Origin: Microbacterium trichothecenolyticum
Lineage (GTDB): Bacteria > Actinomycetota > Actinomycetes > Actinomycetales > Microbacteriaceae
NCBI RefSeq assembly: GCF_000956465.1
Contig: NZ_JYJA01000030.1
Location: 1-64,000 of the forward strand
Reading direction: 5' to 3'
Length of the DNA: 64,000 nucleotides
Shown: positions 32,927 through 41,989 of the stretch, in pieces
Layout of the letters: each line of letters begins with the position of its first letter
Position numbering within the stretch: the first letter of the stretch is position 1
The notes under the pieces: model-generated
Told to the model about the DNA's origin: nothing
Database searches by the model: none
Seen by the model: the letters and a program-made list of their open reading frames with translations, nothing else
Program-made: the position numbers and the translations under genes

Positions 32927-33666
32927 TCTCCGTCCTCATCGCCGACGACGAGCAGCCCGCGATCGAGGAGCTCGCGTTCCTGCTCGGTCAGGACCCGCGC
33001 ATCGGCGTCATCCACCAGGCGCCCTCGGGGGCCGAAGCGATCCGGCTGCTCACGCGGGAGAGCGTCGACGCCGCATTCCTCGACATCCACATGCCCGGTC
33101 TGAGCGGCTTCGACCTCGCGCGCGCCCTGCAGCGGTTCGAGCGTCGGCCGGCCCTCGTCTTCGTGACGGCCGACGAGGAGAGCGCCCTCGAGGCCTTCGA
33201 CCTCGCGGCGGTGGACTATCTGCTCAAGCCTGTGCGCACCGAACGGCTTCACCGCTCGGTCACGCGCGTCATCGAGGCGATGAAAGCGCAGGCTGCGCCG
33301 GCGACGGATGCCGCGGCCGCCGCCCAGCCGGAGCTCATCGCCGTCACGCTCGGCGGCACGACGCGCATGATCCGGCGCGACGAGGTGCGCTACGTGCAGG
33401 CTCAGGGCGACTACGCGCGGCTGCACACCGAGGAGGCGAGCTACCTCGTGCGCGTGCCGATGTCGGATCTCGAGCGGCAGTGGTCCGACGCGTTCGTGCG
33501 GATCCATCGCTCCTACCTCGTCGCGATCCCCCACCTCGCGCGCCTCCGGCTCGGGGGCGACCACCCGAGCGTCACGGTGGGCGGCGCCGAGCTGCCGGTG
33601 AGCAGGCGGTGCCTGCCGGCGCTCCGCGAGAGGCTGGAGTCGACGACGATCCGGCCCCGCTCATGA
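32923..33666 (+). CDS. LytR/AlgR response regulator (LytTR DNA-binding)
   Basis: A 247-residue regulator with an N-terminal receiver (ISVLIADDEQPAIEELAFLL; phospho-Asp in AAFLDIHMPGLSGFD, about 54) and the switch Lys in VDYLLKPVRTERL. The C-terminal LytTR domain is about 135-240: RYVQAQGDYARLHTEEASYL, FVRIHRSYLVAI. Start GTG at 32923 inside the kinase stop. The next gene starts inside its own stop (ATGA). It probably binds the phased CGACGAACG repeats upstream of the operon and controls both flanking symporter units. Confidence 0.93.
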   Translation: MISVLIADDEQPAIEELAFLLGQDPRIGVIHQAPSGAEAIRLLTRESVDAAFLDIHMPGLSGFDLARALQRFERRPALVFVTADEESALEAFDLAAVDYLLKPVRTERLHRSVTRVIEAMKAQAAPATDAAAAAQPELIAVTLGGTTRMIRRDEVRYVQAQGDYARLHTEEASYLVRVPMSDLERQWSDAFVRIHRSYLVAIPHLARLRLGGDHPSVTVGGAELPVSRRCLPALRERLESTTIRPRS

Positions 33667-34076
33667 CCACGAGCCACGCCGACACACCCTCCGACCGGCA
33701 GCCGCCCGCCCCGGGCCGGGTACGCGTCACAGCTCCGCACGCGGGCTCCCCCACCGCATCCGTCGGTTCCGCGTCGCGGGAGGCGGATGGAGGACCCACG
33801 AGCGACATCGCCGGCGTGTACGTGCGCTCGCTGATCCGCTCGCAGCTGCGGCTCGGGATCGTGTTCGCACTGGGGTTCGTCGTCGCCACCGCCCTGTTCG
33901 TGCTCGCCATCGCGCTCGTGCCCCAGCTCGACACGACGTTCGTCCTCGGCGTGCCGCTGTCGTGGCTGCTGCTGGGGGCCGGCGTGTACCCGCTCGCCAT
34001 CACCGTCGGCGGACTGTACGTGCGCACGGCGACGCGCAACGAGGCCCGGTACCGGGCGCTCGCGGAGGACGAGTGA
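33663..34076 (+). CDS. DUF485-like membrane protein with disordered N-terminus
   Basis: A 137-residue protein. Residues 1-48 are hydrophilic, Pro/Ser/Thr-rich and probably disordered; VYVRSLIRSQLRLGIVFALG leads into two membrane segments, and the end is GGLYVRTATRNEARYRALAE. Topology and position before an SSS gene match DUF485, though the sequence is more diverged than the copy at 31138. It overlaps the genes on both sides by four bases (ATGA upstream, GTGA downstream), so the whole operon is translationally coupled. Confidence 0.82.
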   Translation: MTTSHADTPSDRQPPAPGRVRVTAPHAGSPTASVGSASREADGGPTSDIAGVYVRSLIRSQLRLGIVFALGFVVATALFVLAIALVPQLDTTFVLGVPLSWLLLGAGVYPLAITVGGLYVRTATRNEARYRALAEDE

Positions 34077-35554
34077 ACGCCGCGATCGGCTACGTCGCCA
34101 TCGCGGCCGTTGCCGTCGCGTCGGCGCTGATCGGCTTCTACGGCCTGCGGGTGTCGCGCACGACGAGCGACTTCTACGTCGCGAGCCGCACCGTGCGTCC
34201 CTGGTGGAACGCGTCGGCGATCGGCGGCGAATACCTGTCGGCCGCGTCGTTCCTGGGCATCGGCGGCCTCATCCTTCTCACCGGCTCGTCGGCGCTGTGG
34301 TTCCCGATCGGGTACGCGGCGGGATACCTCATGCTGCTGCTGTTCGTGGCCGCACCCCTGCGCCGCTCGGGGGCGTACACGATCCCCGACTTCACCGAGG
34401 CGCGGCTGGACTCCCTGTGGGCTCGGCGCGTGACGAGCACGCTCGTGATCGTCATCGGGTGGTTCTACATCGTGCCCCAGCTGCAGGGCGCGGCCCTCAC
34501 GGTGCGGATCACGACCGGTCTGCCCTCCTGGGTGGGGTCGCTCGCCGTCGCGGTCATCGTCGCGGTCGTGGTCGCGGCGGGCGGCATGCGCTCGATCACC
34601 TTCGTGCAGGCGTTCCAGTTCTGGCTGAAGCTCACGGCGCTCGCCATCCCGGTGGTCGCGATTCTCCTCCTCGCCGGCGGCGTCGAGCCCGCACTGCCTC
34701 CGGTCGAGGCGTTCCCGCCGAGTGCCGGACCGGGCGACCTCGAGGTCTACCGCACGGTGTCGCTCATGGTGGCGCTGCTGCTCGGCACCCTCGGACTCCC
34801 CCACGTGCTCGTGCGCTTCTACACGAACCCCGACGGCGTCGCGGCACGTCGCACGACCGTCATCGTGCTCGTGCTGCTGTCGGTGTTCTATCTGTTCCCC
34901 ACCGCGTTCGGGTTCCTCGGCCGCGCGTTCGCGCCCGATCTCGCGCAGTCGGGCGATGCCGACGCGCTCATCCTGCTGCTGCCCGGCCGGCTCGTCGCCG
35001 GGCCGCTCGGCGATGTGCTGACGGCCCTCGTTATCGCGGGGGCGTTCGCGGCGTTCCTCTCCACGTCGTCAGGCCTCGTCGTGTCGCTCGCCGGCGTCAT
35101 CAGCCAGGACCTGCTCGGCGGCAGCGTGCGCGGCTTCCGCATCGCGGCCGTGCTCTCGTCGTTCGTCCCCCTGGTCGTCGCGCTGGCCACCGAGCCGGCC
35201 GGGCTCGCCGGCAGCGTCGGCCTGGTCTTCGCGTTCACCGCGTCCACGCTGTGCCCCGTGCTGCTGCTCGGCATCTGGTGGCGGGGCCTGACGGCCCGCG
35301 GCGCGATCGCGGGCATGCTCACGGGCGCGATCCTCTCCGGCGTCGCGATCCTGGGCGGCGGCCTCGTGACGGCGGGGTTCCCCGTTCTGCGCCCGTTCCT
35401 CGAGCAGCCCGCCGCGTGGACCGTCCCCGTCGCGGTGACCGTGACCGTGGTCGTCTCGCTCGGCGATCGCCGCGGCATCCCGCGCGGGACGGACCGGTTC
35501 CTCACCCGGCTGCATGTGCCGGAACCGATGCCCTCTCACCCGCGCGACGGCTGA
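34073..35554 (+). CDS. Sodium:solute symporter, cation/acetate type, second copy
   Basis: A 493-residue SSS permease starting at GTG 34073. The opening TTSDFYVASRTVRPWWNASA and GGEYLSAASFLGIGGLILL, AGGMRSITFVQAFQFWLKL and GLPHVLVRFYTNPDGVAARR match acetate/pyruvate transporters. It is clearly paralogous to the leftward symporter but shorter and considerably diverged. It ends the LytSR operon. The arrangement suggests that the sensor tunes expression of its own carrier and perhaps the divergent one in response to a carboxylate. Confidence 0.92.
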   Translation: MNAAIGYVAIAAVAVASALIGFYGLRVSRTTSDFYVASRTVRPWWNASAIGGEYLSAASFLGIGGLILLTGSSALWFPIGYAAGYLMLLLFVAAPLRRSGAYTIPDFTEARLDSLWARRVTSTLVIVIGWFYIVPQLQGAALTVRITTGLPSWVGSLAVAVIVAVVVAAGGMRSITFVQAFQFWLKLTALAIPVVAILLLAGGVEPALPPVEAFPPSAGPGDLEVYRTVSLMVALLLGTLGLPHVLVRFYTNPDGVAARRTTVIVLVLLSVFYLFPTAFGFLGRAFAPDLAQSGDADALILLLPGRLVAGPLGDVLTALVIAGAFAAFLSTSSGLVVSLAGVISQDLLGGSVRGFRIAAVLSSFVPLVVALATEPAGLAGSVGLVFAFTASTLCPVLLLGIWWRGLTARGAIAGMLTGAILSGVAILGGGLVTAGFPVLRPFLEQPAAWTVPVAVTVTVVVSLGDRRGIPRGTDRFLTRLHVPEPMPSHPRDG

Positions 35555-35588
35555 GCCGAGCGTCGTCTCCGAGGAGCAGCATCCCGGA

Positions 35589-37388
35589 TCAGACGCCCCC
35601 GCCACCGCCTCCGCCACCGCCGCCGCCCGCCGAGCCGCCGCCCGACGACCCGCCGGACGTGGACGACGACGAGGCCGACGTCGACAGGTTCGAGATCCCG
35701 GCCGAGAACGCCGCCGCGTTGAATCCGGTCGATCCCGAGTACCAGCCCGGGGAGTTGCCCGAGCCGTACAGCACAGCGAGCTCCTCGGCCCACTTCTTCT
35801 CCTGACCGAACACCACGGCGTACGGCAGCAGGGTCTCGTACAGCTTCAGCTTCATGCGCGGGTCCGAGACGTCGACGCGAACGCGCTCAGCCCCCTGCGG
35901 AGACTGCAGCATGCGGATGCGGTCGGCCTCGGCCCACTCGATGAACTGCTTCAGCCCGAGCAGGTGGTCGCGCGTCTCGGCGCCGGCGGCGGTGAGCGGC
36001 TTGCGCGACACCATCCCCGCCACCAGCAGCACGACGAGCACCGATCCGATGATCAGCAGGATCGGCATCCACGCGGTCACGTAGCCCGCCAGCGCACCGA
36101 TGCCGAAGAGCAGCACGAGCACCGCGGACACGATGGCGATCACGACCGGCCACACCCGCGCGCTGATCGGCACCTTGCGCCGAAGGCCCCGCGCCGACAG
36201 CTCCGACGCGGCCGCCTTCAGCACCTTCTGCGCGGTCGTCGAGAACCTCGTGTCGGAGCGGCCGAATTCGAACTCCTCGCCCGGCATGCCCGTCGGGAAC
36301 AGGCCGGGCAGCAGCATCCGTCCGTCTCCGTCGGCGAGGGACGGGTCCACCAGCACGGCCTTCAGCTTCGTGCCGCCGAACCACTTGGGCGGGCCCTCTT
36401 CGATACGGATGCTGCCCACCACCGCCTGCTCGAGCACCTCGGCCGGGATCGCTTTCGTGGTGCGGCCGAGCAGCACGGCGCTCTCGAGGGCGTCTATGCC
36501 GCGCGGCGGCGTGTACTCCGCGATGATGACGGAGCGTCCGGGCTCGTCGCGCAGATGACGACGGCGGGTGACGGCAGCCAGCGCGACCGCGGTGCCGAGT
36601 CCGAGCACGGCCACCCCGCTCTGCAGCCAGCCCCACGGCGACACGAAGTAGCCCGGGTCGAATTCGGTGAACGTGTCGGGCTCGAACCCGATCGCGATCG
36701 TCAGCGTCTGGTACGGCTGCACGTTCAGGGACGAGGCAACGGTCGTCCCGTCGGCATCGTCGATCGGGCAGGTCTGCGTCGAGCCTTGGTAGCCGACATA
36801 GCAGGCCTGCGCGCCGGTTCGCGCGGCCTCGAGGTCGGCCGGCATCGTCACGCGCGCGGTGATGCGGCCGAAGGGCTGCGGCCACTCGACGCCGTTGACG
36901 TTCCAGTAGAACTCGTCGGCCCCGGTGTCGGCGAAGTGGTGCGTGACGTTCTGGAGCGTGTAGGTGAAGACGTACGTCTGACGGCCGTGGACGAAGTCGT
37001 CGGCTCGCGACGTCATCGAGTAGTAGCCGTCCTCCGATTCCGTCTCCTCCGCGCGGGGCGCGCCGGTCTCGTCGGTGATCGAGACGAGCTCGGGGTGCAG
37101 GGGTGCGCCCAGGTAGCTGTCGGGAATGGCGCGGCGCATGCCCCGGTTCTGGTCGAACTCGGGGAACAGCGCCACGAACGTCTCGACGACCGTCAGGGTG
37201 CTGGTGCCGTCCTCGGCACGGCCCAGCTGGTACTGCACGTCGAGGCTCTCGAACGAGAAGTCGTCGACGCCCGCGTGCGCCGGGCTCGGGTTCAGGCCGG
37301 CGAGCAGCACTCCGGCGAGCAGGGCGAGCACGAGCCCCACGGCTCCGAGACGATGCGTGCGCCACGACCCGACTGCAGAAGACGCCAT
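35589..37388 (-). CDS. DUF2207 domain membrane protein
   Basis: A 599-residue protein with a signal-like first helix (LGAVGLVLALLAGVLLAGLN). An extracytoplasmic beta-rich DUF2207 domain (about 40-255) contains EFYWNVNGVEWPQPFGRITA. A membrane helix is near 262-280, a cytoplasmic region follows, two more helices are near 420-465, and a C-terminal domain ends in a Ser/Gly-rich tail with an unbroken run of Gly. The family is common in actinobacteria and is suspected to act at the cell envelope. The poly-Gly tail is length-variable in relatives. It is divergent from a MarR gene. Confidence 0.85.
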   Translation of the reverse strand: MASSAVGSWRTHRLGAVGLVLALLAGVLLAGLNPSPAHAGVDDFSFESLDVQYQLGRAEDGTSTLTVVETFVALFPEFDQNRGMRRAIPDSYLGAPLHPELVSITDETGAPRAEETESEDGYYSMTSRADDFVHGRQTYVFTYTLQNVTHHFADTGADEFYWNVNGVEWPQPFGRITARVTMPADLEAARTGAQACYVGYQGSTQTCPIDDADGTTVASSLNVQPYQTLTIAIGFEPDTFTEFDPGYFVSPWGWLQSGVAVLGLGTAVALAAVTRRRHLRDEPGRSVIIAEYTPPRGIDALESAVLLGRTTKAIPAEVLEQAVVGSIRIEEGPPKWFGGTKLKAVLVDPSLADGDGRMLLPGLFPTGMPGEEFEFGRSDTRFSTTAQKVLKAAASELSARGLRRKVPISARVWPVVIAIVSAVLVLLFGIGALAGYVTAWMPILLIIGSVLVVLLVAGMVSRKPLTAAGAETRDHLLGLKQFIEWAEADRIRMLQSPQGAERVRVDVSDPRMKLKLYETLLPYAVVFGQEKKWAEELAVLYGSGNSPGWYSGSTGFNAAAFSAGISNLSTSASSSSTSGGSSGGGSAGGGGGGGGGGGV

Positions 37389-37430
37389 GGGGCCAGCCTA
37401 GGGTCGGTGCGAGGCTCTAATCTTGACGCT

Positions 37431-37871
37431 ATGACCGATCGCCGTCTCGCCATCGACGCGTGGGAGAGTCTCTTCCGCGCGCAGCACGAGGTGTTCGGCG
37501 ACATCAACGACGATTTCGACGACGAGACGCTGAGTCAGGCCGAGTACGACGTGCTCCTGACGGTCACCCGCGCCGACGACCTCACCGCGCGCCTGCGCGA
37601 CGTGACTGCGAACATGCTCATCAGCCAGCCGAGCGTCTCACGGCTCGTCGACCGCATGGTCGCGCGCGGACTGATCACCAAGTGCGCCGACCCCGACGAC
37701 GGGCGCGGAGCGCTCGTGCACGCGACGGATGCCGGGGCCTCCTTGTTCCGCCGCATCGCCAGTGCCCACGGCAAGGCCATCGCGGAGCGGATGTCGCTGC
37801 TCTCGGACGACGAGCTCTCCCAGCTGCGCGACCTGACCGCGAAGCTGCGCAAGAAGCGGCCCAGCTGCTGA
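37431..37871 (+). CDS. MarR family transcriptional regulator
   Basis: A 146-residue winged-helix regulator. The central element is YDVLLTVTRADDLTARLRDV, then ANMLISQPSVSRLVDRMVARGLI (recognition helix about 63-85) and wing ADPDDGRGALVHATDAG with the conserved Asp-Arg/Gly turn. C-terminal helices would form the dimer interface. It ends nine bases from the convergent ABC permease gene. It may regulate that exporter or the divergent DUF2207 gene; no ligand can be inferred. Confidence 0.9.
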   Translation: MTDRRLAIDAWESLFRAQHEVFGDINDDFDDETLSQAEYDVLLTVTRADDLTARLRDVTANMLISQPSVSRLVDRMVARGLITKCADPDDGRGALVHATDAGASLFRRIASAHGKAIAERMSLLSDDELSQLRDLTAKLRKKRPSC

Positions 37872-37880
37872 GCCGTCGGG

Positions 37881-38615
37881 CTACGGAGTCCGCCTCCGAA
37901 GGGTCAGCGACGCGAGGATCAGCGCGCCCACGGCGAACGCGACCACGATGAGCAGTGGACCGAAGACGTCCCACCCCTCGTCGCCGTCGGTGACCGCGTT
38001 GATCGTGTCGATCGCGTAGCTCAGCGGCAGGATCTTCGAGATCTGGTACAGCGCCTCGGGCATGTCCTCGCGGGGCATGAACAGGCCGCCCAGGATGATC
38101 TGCGGGAACACGATGAGCGGCATGAACTGCACCGCCTGGAACTCGGTCCGCGCGAACGCGCTCGCCAGGAGCCCCAGCGCGGTGCCGAGGATCGCGTCGA
38201 CAACCGCGACGAGGCCGAGCTGCCACAGCGGCCCGTCGACCTGGAGCCCGCACACCCACACCGCGAAGGTGACGGTGATGACCGCCTGCAGCGTGGCCAT
38301 GAGCCCGAAGGCCAGCCCGTAGCCGACGATGAAGTCGGCTTTCGCGATGGGCGTGGTCATGAGGCGCTCGAGGGTTCCCGACCGTCGCTCGCGGAGCGTC
38401 GTGATCGAGGTGATCAGGAACATCACGATGAAGGGGAACAGCGCCAGGATCGGACCGCCGAACTGGTCGAAGACACCTTCCTGATCGCTGAACAGCCACG
38501 CGAACAGGCCGACGAGCAGACTCGGCGCCACGAGCATCAGCGCGATCGAGCGCGGGTCGTGGCTGAGCTGCCGCAACACGCGCCCGGCGGTCGCGAGCGT
38601 CAGCACACCGTTCAT
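37881..38615 (-). CDS. ABC-2 type transporter permease
   Basis: A 244-residue membrane protein with about six segments. It contains the ABC-2 signature region FIVMFLITSITTLRERRSGTLERLMTTPI split over a loop (about 75-100), and VFPQIILGGLFMPREDMPEA near residue 170. It is half of an export or drug-resistance type ABC system; the ATPase gene is directly upstream with a four-base overlap (ATGA). Cargo unknown. Confidence 0.92.
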   Translation of the reverse strand: MNGVLTLATAGRVLRQLSHDPRSIALMLVAPSLLVGLFAWLFSDQEGVFDQFGGPILALFPFIVMFLITSITTLRERRSGTLERLMTTPIAKADFIVGYGLAFGLMATLQAVITVTFAVWVCGLQVDGPLWQLGLVAVVDAILGTALGLLASAFARTEFQAVQFMPLIVFPQIILGGLFMPREDMPEALYQISKILPLSYAIDTINAVTDGDEGWDVFGPLLIVVAFAVGALILASLTLRRRTP

Positions 38616-39481
38616 GAGGTGCTCCCCTCGTCCGCGTGGTGCGCATGCTCGGCCTGCTCGCGCGCCTCACGACGCGTGAGCGGGTGGGGTTCGGCAGGCT
38701 CACCGGCCGATGGCGCCGGTCCCTGAGCCGCTTCTTCCGGTCCCTGGGCTGGGCGAACGGCGTCGCGCTCGATGAGCGTGAGGAACGCGGCATCCGGGTC
38801 CGTCGTCCCGGTGTCGGCGAAGAGCCCGTCGGGGGTCGTGTCGGCGATGATCCGGCCCGCGCGCATGAGCACGAGGCGGTCGCACCGGAGGGCTTCGTCC
38901 ATGACGTGGCTCGAGACGATGAGCGTCGCGCCGGCGTCGGCGAGGCCGCGGAAGACTCCCCACAGCTCGGCGCGCAGCAGCGGATCCAGGCCCACAGTGG
39001 GTTCGTCGAGCACGAGCAGCTCGGGCGCCCCGAGCATGGCGACCGCGAGCGAGACGCGGCTCTCCTGTCCTCCCGAGAGCGAGTCGATGGTCTGGTCACG
39101 CTGGTCGGCGAGACCGACCTGCTCGATGACGCGATCGACGTCGGTGCGGGGCGCGTCGACCAGACGCGCGAAATAGCGCAGGTTCTGCTGGATGGTGAGG
39201 TCGCCGTAGACCGAGGCCGCCTGCGTGTCGTACGCGACCTGCTTGCGCAGCGCGCGCGAACCGGCGGGTTCGCCGAGAACCGTCACCTCGCCGCCCGCCA
39301 CCTTCTGCACACCCACGATCGATCGCATCAGCGTGGTCTTGCCGCACCCCGACGGTCCGAGCAGTCCGGTGATCTGCCCCCGCGGGATGTCGAGATCGAG
39401 CCCGGTGAAGACCTCCGTCTTGCCGCGCCTGACGTGCAGACCACGCACGCTCACAGCATCCGTCTCCGCATTGTTCGTCAC
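38612..39481 (-). CDS. ABC transporter ATP-binding protein
   Basis: A 289-residue ATPase. Walker A GLLGPSGCGKTTLMRSIVG (about 39-50), Q-loop in VAYDTQAASVYGDLTI, signature IDSLSGGQESRVSLA, Walker B LLVLDEPTVGLDP and H-loop VSSHVMDEALRC are all intact. The C-terminal tail is Glu/Pro-rich and not family-typical. The start is GTG at 39481 (VTNNAETDAVSVRGL). It pairs with the permease through overlapping codons, so the two form one DrrAB-like exporter. Confidence 0.93.
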   Translation of the reverse strand: MTNNAETDAVSVRGLHVRRGKTEVFTGLDLDIPRGQITGLLGPSGCGKTTLMRSIVGVQKVAGGEVTVLGEPAGSRALRKQVAYDTQAASVYGDLTIQQNLRYFARLVDAPRTDVDRVIEQVGLADQRDQTIDSLSGGQESRVSLAVAMLGAPELLVLDEPTVGLDPLLRAELWGVFRGLADAGATLIVSSHVMDEALRCDRLVLMRAGRIIADTTPDGLFADTGTTDPDAAFLTLIERDAVRPAQGPEEAAQGPAPSAGEPAEPHPLTRREAREQAEHAHHADEGSTS

Positions 39482-39565
39482 GAGATGAATAGTGCCCCTG
39501 CGGCTGGCACGCCGTCCAGGGGCGAGATCGCCGTCGCGCCGGCGCGCGATGACAGGATGTGGGGC

Positions 39566-40750
39566 ATGCCCTTCGGGATGACGCGGAACGTGATGAGGCC
39601 GACGGACACTCCGCGCGCCGATCGGGTGACGTACATCGAGCTCTTCTTCGACCTCGTGTTCGTGTTCGCGCTGACGCAGCTGTCGGCCTATCTCTACGAG
39701 AATCAAAGCCCTCTCGGAGTACTCGAGGGCGTGATCATGGTGTGCGCGCTGTGGTGGGCGTGGGTGTCGACGACCTGGGTCACGAACTGGCTCGACCCGG
39801 TGACGCTGCCGGTTCGCGGCGCCGTCATCGGGCTCGCGTTCGTGTCGCTGGTCATGAGCGTCTCGATCGCCGAAGCCTTCGGCGAGCGCGCCTGGGCCTT
39901 CGCGATCGCCTACGTCATCCTCCAGGTGGGGCGAACGGCGTTCATCGTATGGGCGACCGCGCGCCATGACCTGGCCGTGTCGAGGGACTTCACCGCGGTG
40001 CTCGCCTGGACTGTCGCGAGCGCCGTGTTGTGGGTGGTCGGCGCGCTGCTGCCGCTGCCGTGGCAGCTGCCGCTGTGGGCGCTCGCGCTCGGGATCGAGC
40101 TCGCAGGGACGCTCCTCGCGTTCCCCGTCCCCGGCCTCGGCAAGGTGCGCCTCGACCGCTGGGACCTGTCGGGCCCCCACATCGCCGAACGGACCGCGCT
40201 CTTCGTGCTGATCGCGCTCGGCGAGGGCATGCTCGTCACCGGCTTCGTCTTCGCCGAGACCGAGTCGTCGCCGGCATCCGTGGCCGCGCTCGTCACCGCG
40301 TTCGCGACCGCGGCGGCGGCGTGGTGGATCTACTTCGACCACGGCGAGCGGGTCGGCGCCGAGACCATCGAGGCGTCCGACACGCCGGGTCGCCTGGCAC
40401 GCACCGCCTACACGTGGATGCACCTCCCGATCGTGGCGGGGATCGTCGTGATCAGCGTGGGCGACAAGGACGCCCTCGCGCACCCGCACGACCACGACGT
40501 CGCCGCGGCGATCGCGGTCATCGGCGGGCCGATGCTGTTCCTCGCGGGCACGGTGCTCTTCCGCCACCTGCTCGAGCGGCGCTGGGCGCGCGCACAGCTC
40601 GCGGGGGTGCTCGCGCTCGCGCTTCTCGCGACCGCCGCGAGCGTGCTCGACACGCTCACCCTCTCGATCGCCGCGGGCCTCGTGCTGACCGGCGTCGCCG
40701 CCGGGGAGACGGTCGGCCGTGTGCGGCGAGGACGCCGCGCGGGGGGCTGA
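39566..40750 (+). CDS. ltrA: Low temperature requirement protein A (LtrA) family
   Basis: A 394-residue membrane protein with about 11 hydrophobic segments. The family signature TYIELFFDLVFVFALTQLSA is near residues 22-41, and WAWVSTTWVTNWLDP and HIAERTALFVLIALGEGMLV (about 210) are further hallmarks. Named for cold-sensitive Listeria mutants, its biochemical role is unknown. The start at 39566 is chosen; another ATG at 39578 is possible. It is divergent from the ABC ATPase gene across an 84-bp gap. Confidence 0.9.
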   Translation: MPFGMTRNVMRPTDTPRADRVTYIELFFDLVFVFALTQLSAYLYENQSPLGVLEGVIMVCALWWAWVSTTWVTNWLDPVTLPVRGAVIGLAFVSLVMSVSIAEAFGERAWAFAIAYVILQVGRTAFIVWATARHDLAVSRDFTAVLAWTVASAVLWVVGALLPLPWQLPLWALALGIELAGTLLAFPVPGLGKVRLDRWDLSGPHIAERTALFVLIALGEGMLVTGFVFAETESSPASVAALVTAFATAAAAWWIYFDHGERVGAETIEASDTPGRLARTAYTWMHLPIVAGIVVISVGDKDALAHPHDHDVAAAIAVIGGPMLFLAGTVLFRHLLERRWARAQLAGVLALALLATAASVLDTLTLSIAAGLVLTGVAAGETVGRVRRGRRAGG

Positions 40751-40840
40751 TCCGCCGTCCTCGCTCCCCGGCGCCCATGGCGACCGTCGTTCGCGCGTCG
40801 TCTCATGCGCCTCGCGCAGAACCGGACATAGGGTGGCGGC

Positions 40841-41425
40841 ATGCGTGCGACCAGGCAGTCCCGGCTACAGGTGGTGTGCGGTCCGATGTTCGCCGGAAAG
40901 TCGGAGGAGCTGCTGCGCCGCGTCCGCCGCGCGCGCATCGCGGGGCTCGAGGTCGAGGTGGTGAGCCACGCACTGGACGATCGGCGGGGCGCGGGACTGG
41001 TGAGCTCCCACTCCGGGCTGAGCGTGCCCTCGCGCTCGGTGCCCGACGTAGCCTCGCTCGTCGCTGGCGTCGAAGGCCGCGGGCTCGACCTCGTCGCCAT
41101 CGACGAGGCGCAGTTCTTCGGGTCCGACCTCGTCCCCGCCGTCGACGGGCTGGTCGCCGATGGCGTGACCGTGGTGGTGTCAGGGCTGTGCGTCATGTTC
41201 GACGGCCGGCCGTTCGAGCCGCTGCCGGCGCTGATGGCGATCGCCGAGGACGTCGTAAAGCTCACCGCCGTGTGCGCGGTCTGCGGCGAAGACGCCGCGT
41301 TCCACCAGCGAATCGCCGAGGCTCCCACCGGCGATGCCGGCGTGCCGGCGCCGGCGCACGTCGGAGGGATCGAGTCCTACCAGGCCCGGTGCCGCAGGCA
41401 CTTCACCGGAACCGCACGAGCGTAG
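40841..41425 (+). CDS. tdk: Thymidine kinase
   Basis: A 194-residue type II thymidine kinase that phosphorylates thymidine to dTMP in salvage. P-loop CGPMFAGKSEELLRRVRR (about 13-30), Walker B VAIDEAQFFG (about 87-96), SGLCVMFDGRPFEPLP and the zinc-binding residues in CAVCGEDAAFHQR and CRRHF. The lasso/substrate segment GIESYQARC is present. Length is normal. It stands alone and is followed by a strong bidirectional terminator. Confidence 0.95.
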   Translation: MRATRQSRLQVVCGPMFAGKSEELLRRVRRARIAGLEVEVVSHALDDRRGAGLVSSHSGLSVPSRSVPDVASLVAGVEGRGLDLVAIDEAQFFGSDLVPAVDGLVADGVTVVVSGLCVMFDGRPFEPLPALMAIAEDVVKLTAVCAVCGEDAAFHQRIAEAPTGDAGVPAPAHVGGIESYQARCRRHFTGTARA

Positions 41426-41431
41426 ACGACA

Positions 41432-41474
41432 GAACGGATGCCTCGCCGCCGCGTCGGCGGGGAGGCATCCGTTC
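41432..41474. terminator. Bidirectional terminator built from an inverted CGGATGC pair
   Basis: A 20-bp stem with a single mismatch (GAACGGATGCCTCGCCGCCG pairing with 41455-41474) and a 3-base loop, between the convergent tdk and hsp20 genes. Confidence 0.92.
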
Positions 41475-41484
41475 TGGGATGGTC

Positions 41485-41937
41485 CTACTGCTCGATCGGC
41501 TGGGGCGCGTCGGACTCATGCGCCGTGATCGTCGGCGCGCCGCCCTCGGACATCACCTCGATCTTGCGCGGCTTCGCCTTCTCGCTGACCGGGATCGTCA
41601 CGCTCAGCACGCCGTTGTTGTAGCTCGCGGAGATGCGCTCGGTGTCGATGCCCTGGCCCAGGTTGAGCTGGCGCAGGAAGCTCGCCGCCTCTCGTTCGCG
41701 CGTGATCCACTTGACGTCGTCGCCGCTCGTCAGCGTGCGCTCCGCGCGGATGGTCAGCAGCTGTCCGTCGACGTCGATGTCGACCGAACCCGGGTCGATG
41801 CCCGGAAGGTCGGCCGTCAGGATGTAGTGGTCGCCGTCGCGGTACAGGTCCATCGGCATGCGGCGGGGGCCGCGGCGCGTGTCGAAGAGACCGGCAGCAA
41901 GGCGGTCGAGGTCCCGGAACGGGTCGTTGGTGGCCAT
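41485..41937 (-). CDS. Hsp20/alpha-crystallin small heat-shock protein
   Basis: A 150-residue chaperone. The alpha-crystallin domain spans about 28-125: MDLYRDGDHYILTADLPGID, VDGQLLTIRAERT and the C-terminal GVLSVTIPVSEKAKPRKIEV, with the I-x-V-like motif at IEV. It holds unfolding proteins under heat stress. The ribosome-binding site AGGAGATAA precedes the ATG. Two heat-shock operators lie upstream, CIRCE (HrcA) and a HAIR-like site (HspR), so it is probably under dual repression. It is transcribed alone. Confidence 0.95.
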   Translation of the reverse strand: MATNDPFRDLDRLAAGLFDTRRGPRRMPMDLYRDGDHYILTADLPGIDPGSVDIDVDGQLLTIRAERTLTSGDDVKWITREREAASFLRQLNLGQGIDTERISASYNNGVLSVTIPVSEKAKPRKIEVMSEGGAPTITAHESDAPQPIEQ

Positions 41938-41957
41938 GATTATCTCCTCTCGTCGAA

Positions 41958-41980
41958 AGTTGAGCCGTACCGGCTCAACT
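41958..41980. promoter_or_regulatory. HAIR-like element (HspR operator) upstream of hsp20
   Basis: Perfect 10-bp inverted repeat AGTTGAGCCG-TAC-CGGCTCAACT. It preserves the TTGAG and CTCAA core and spacing of the HspR consensus CTTGAGT-N7-ACTCAAG. It lies 21 bases upstream of the hsp20 start codon. Confidence 0.82.
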
Positions 41981-41989
41981 GGGACCAGA

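Noticed and set aside
35589..35640. Simple GCC/GGC repeat as a repeat element
   Set aside because: It is the poly-Gly coding tail of the DUF2207 protein.
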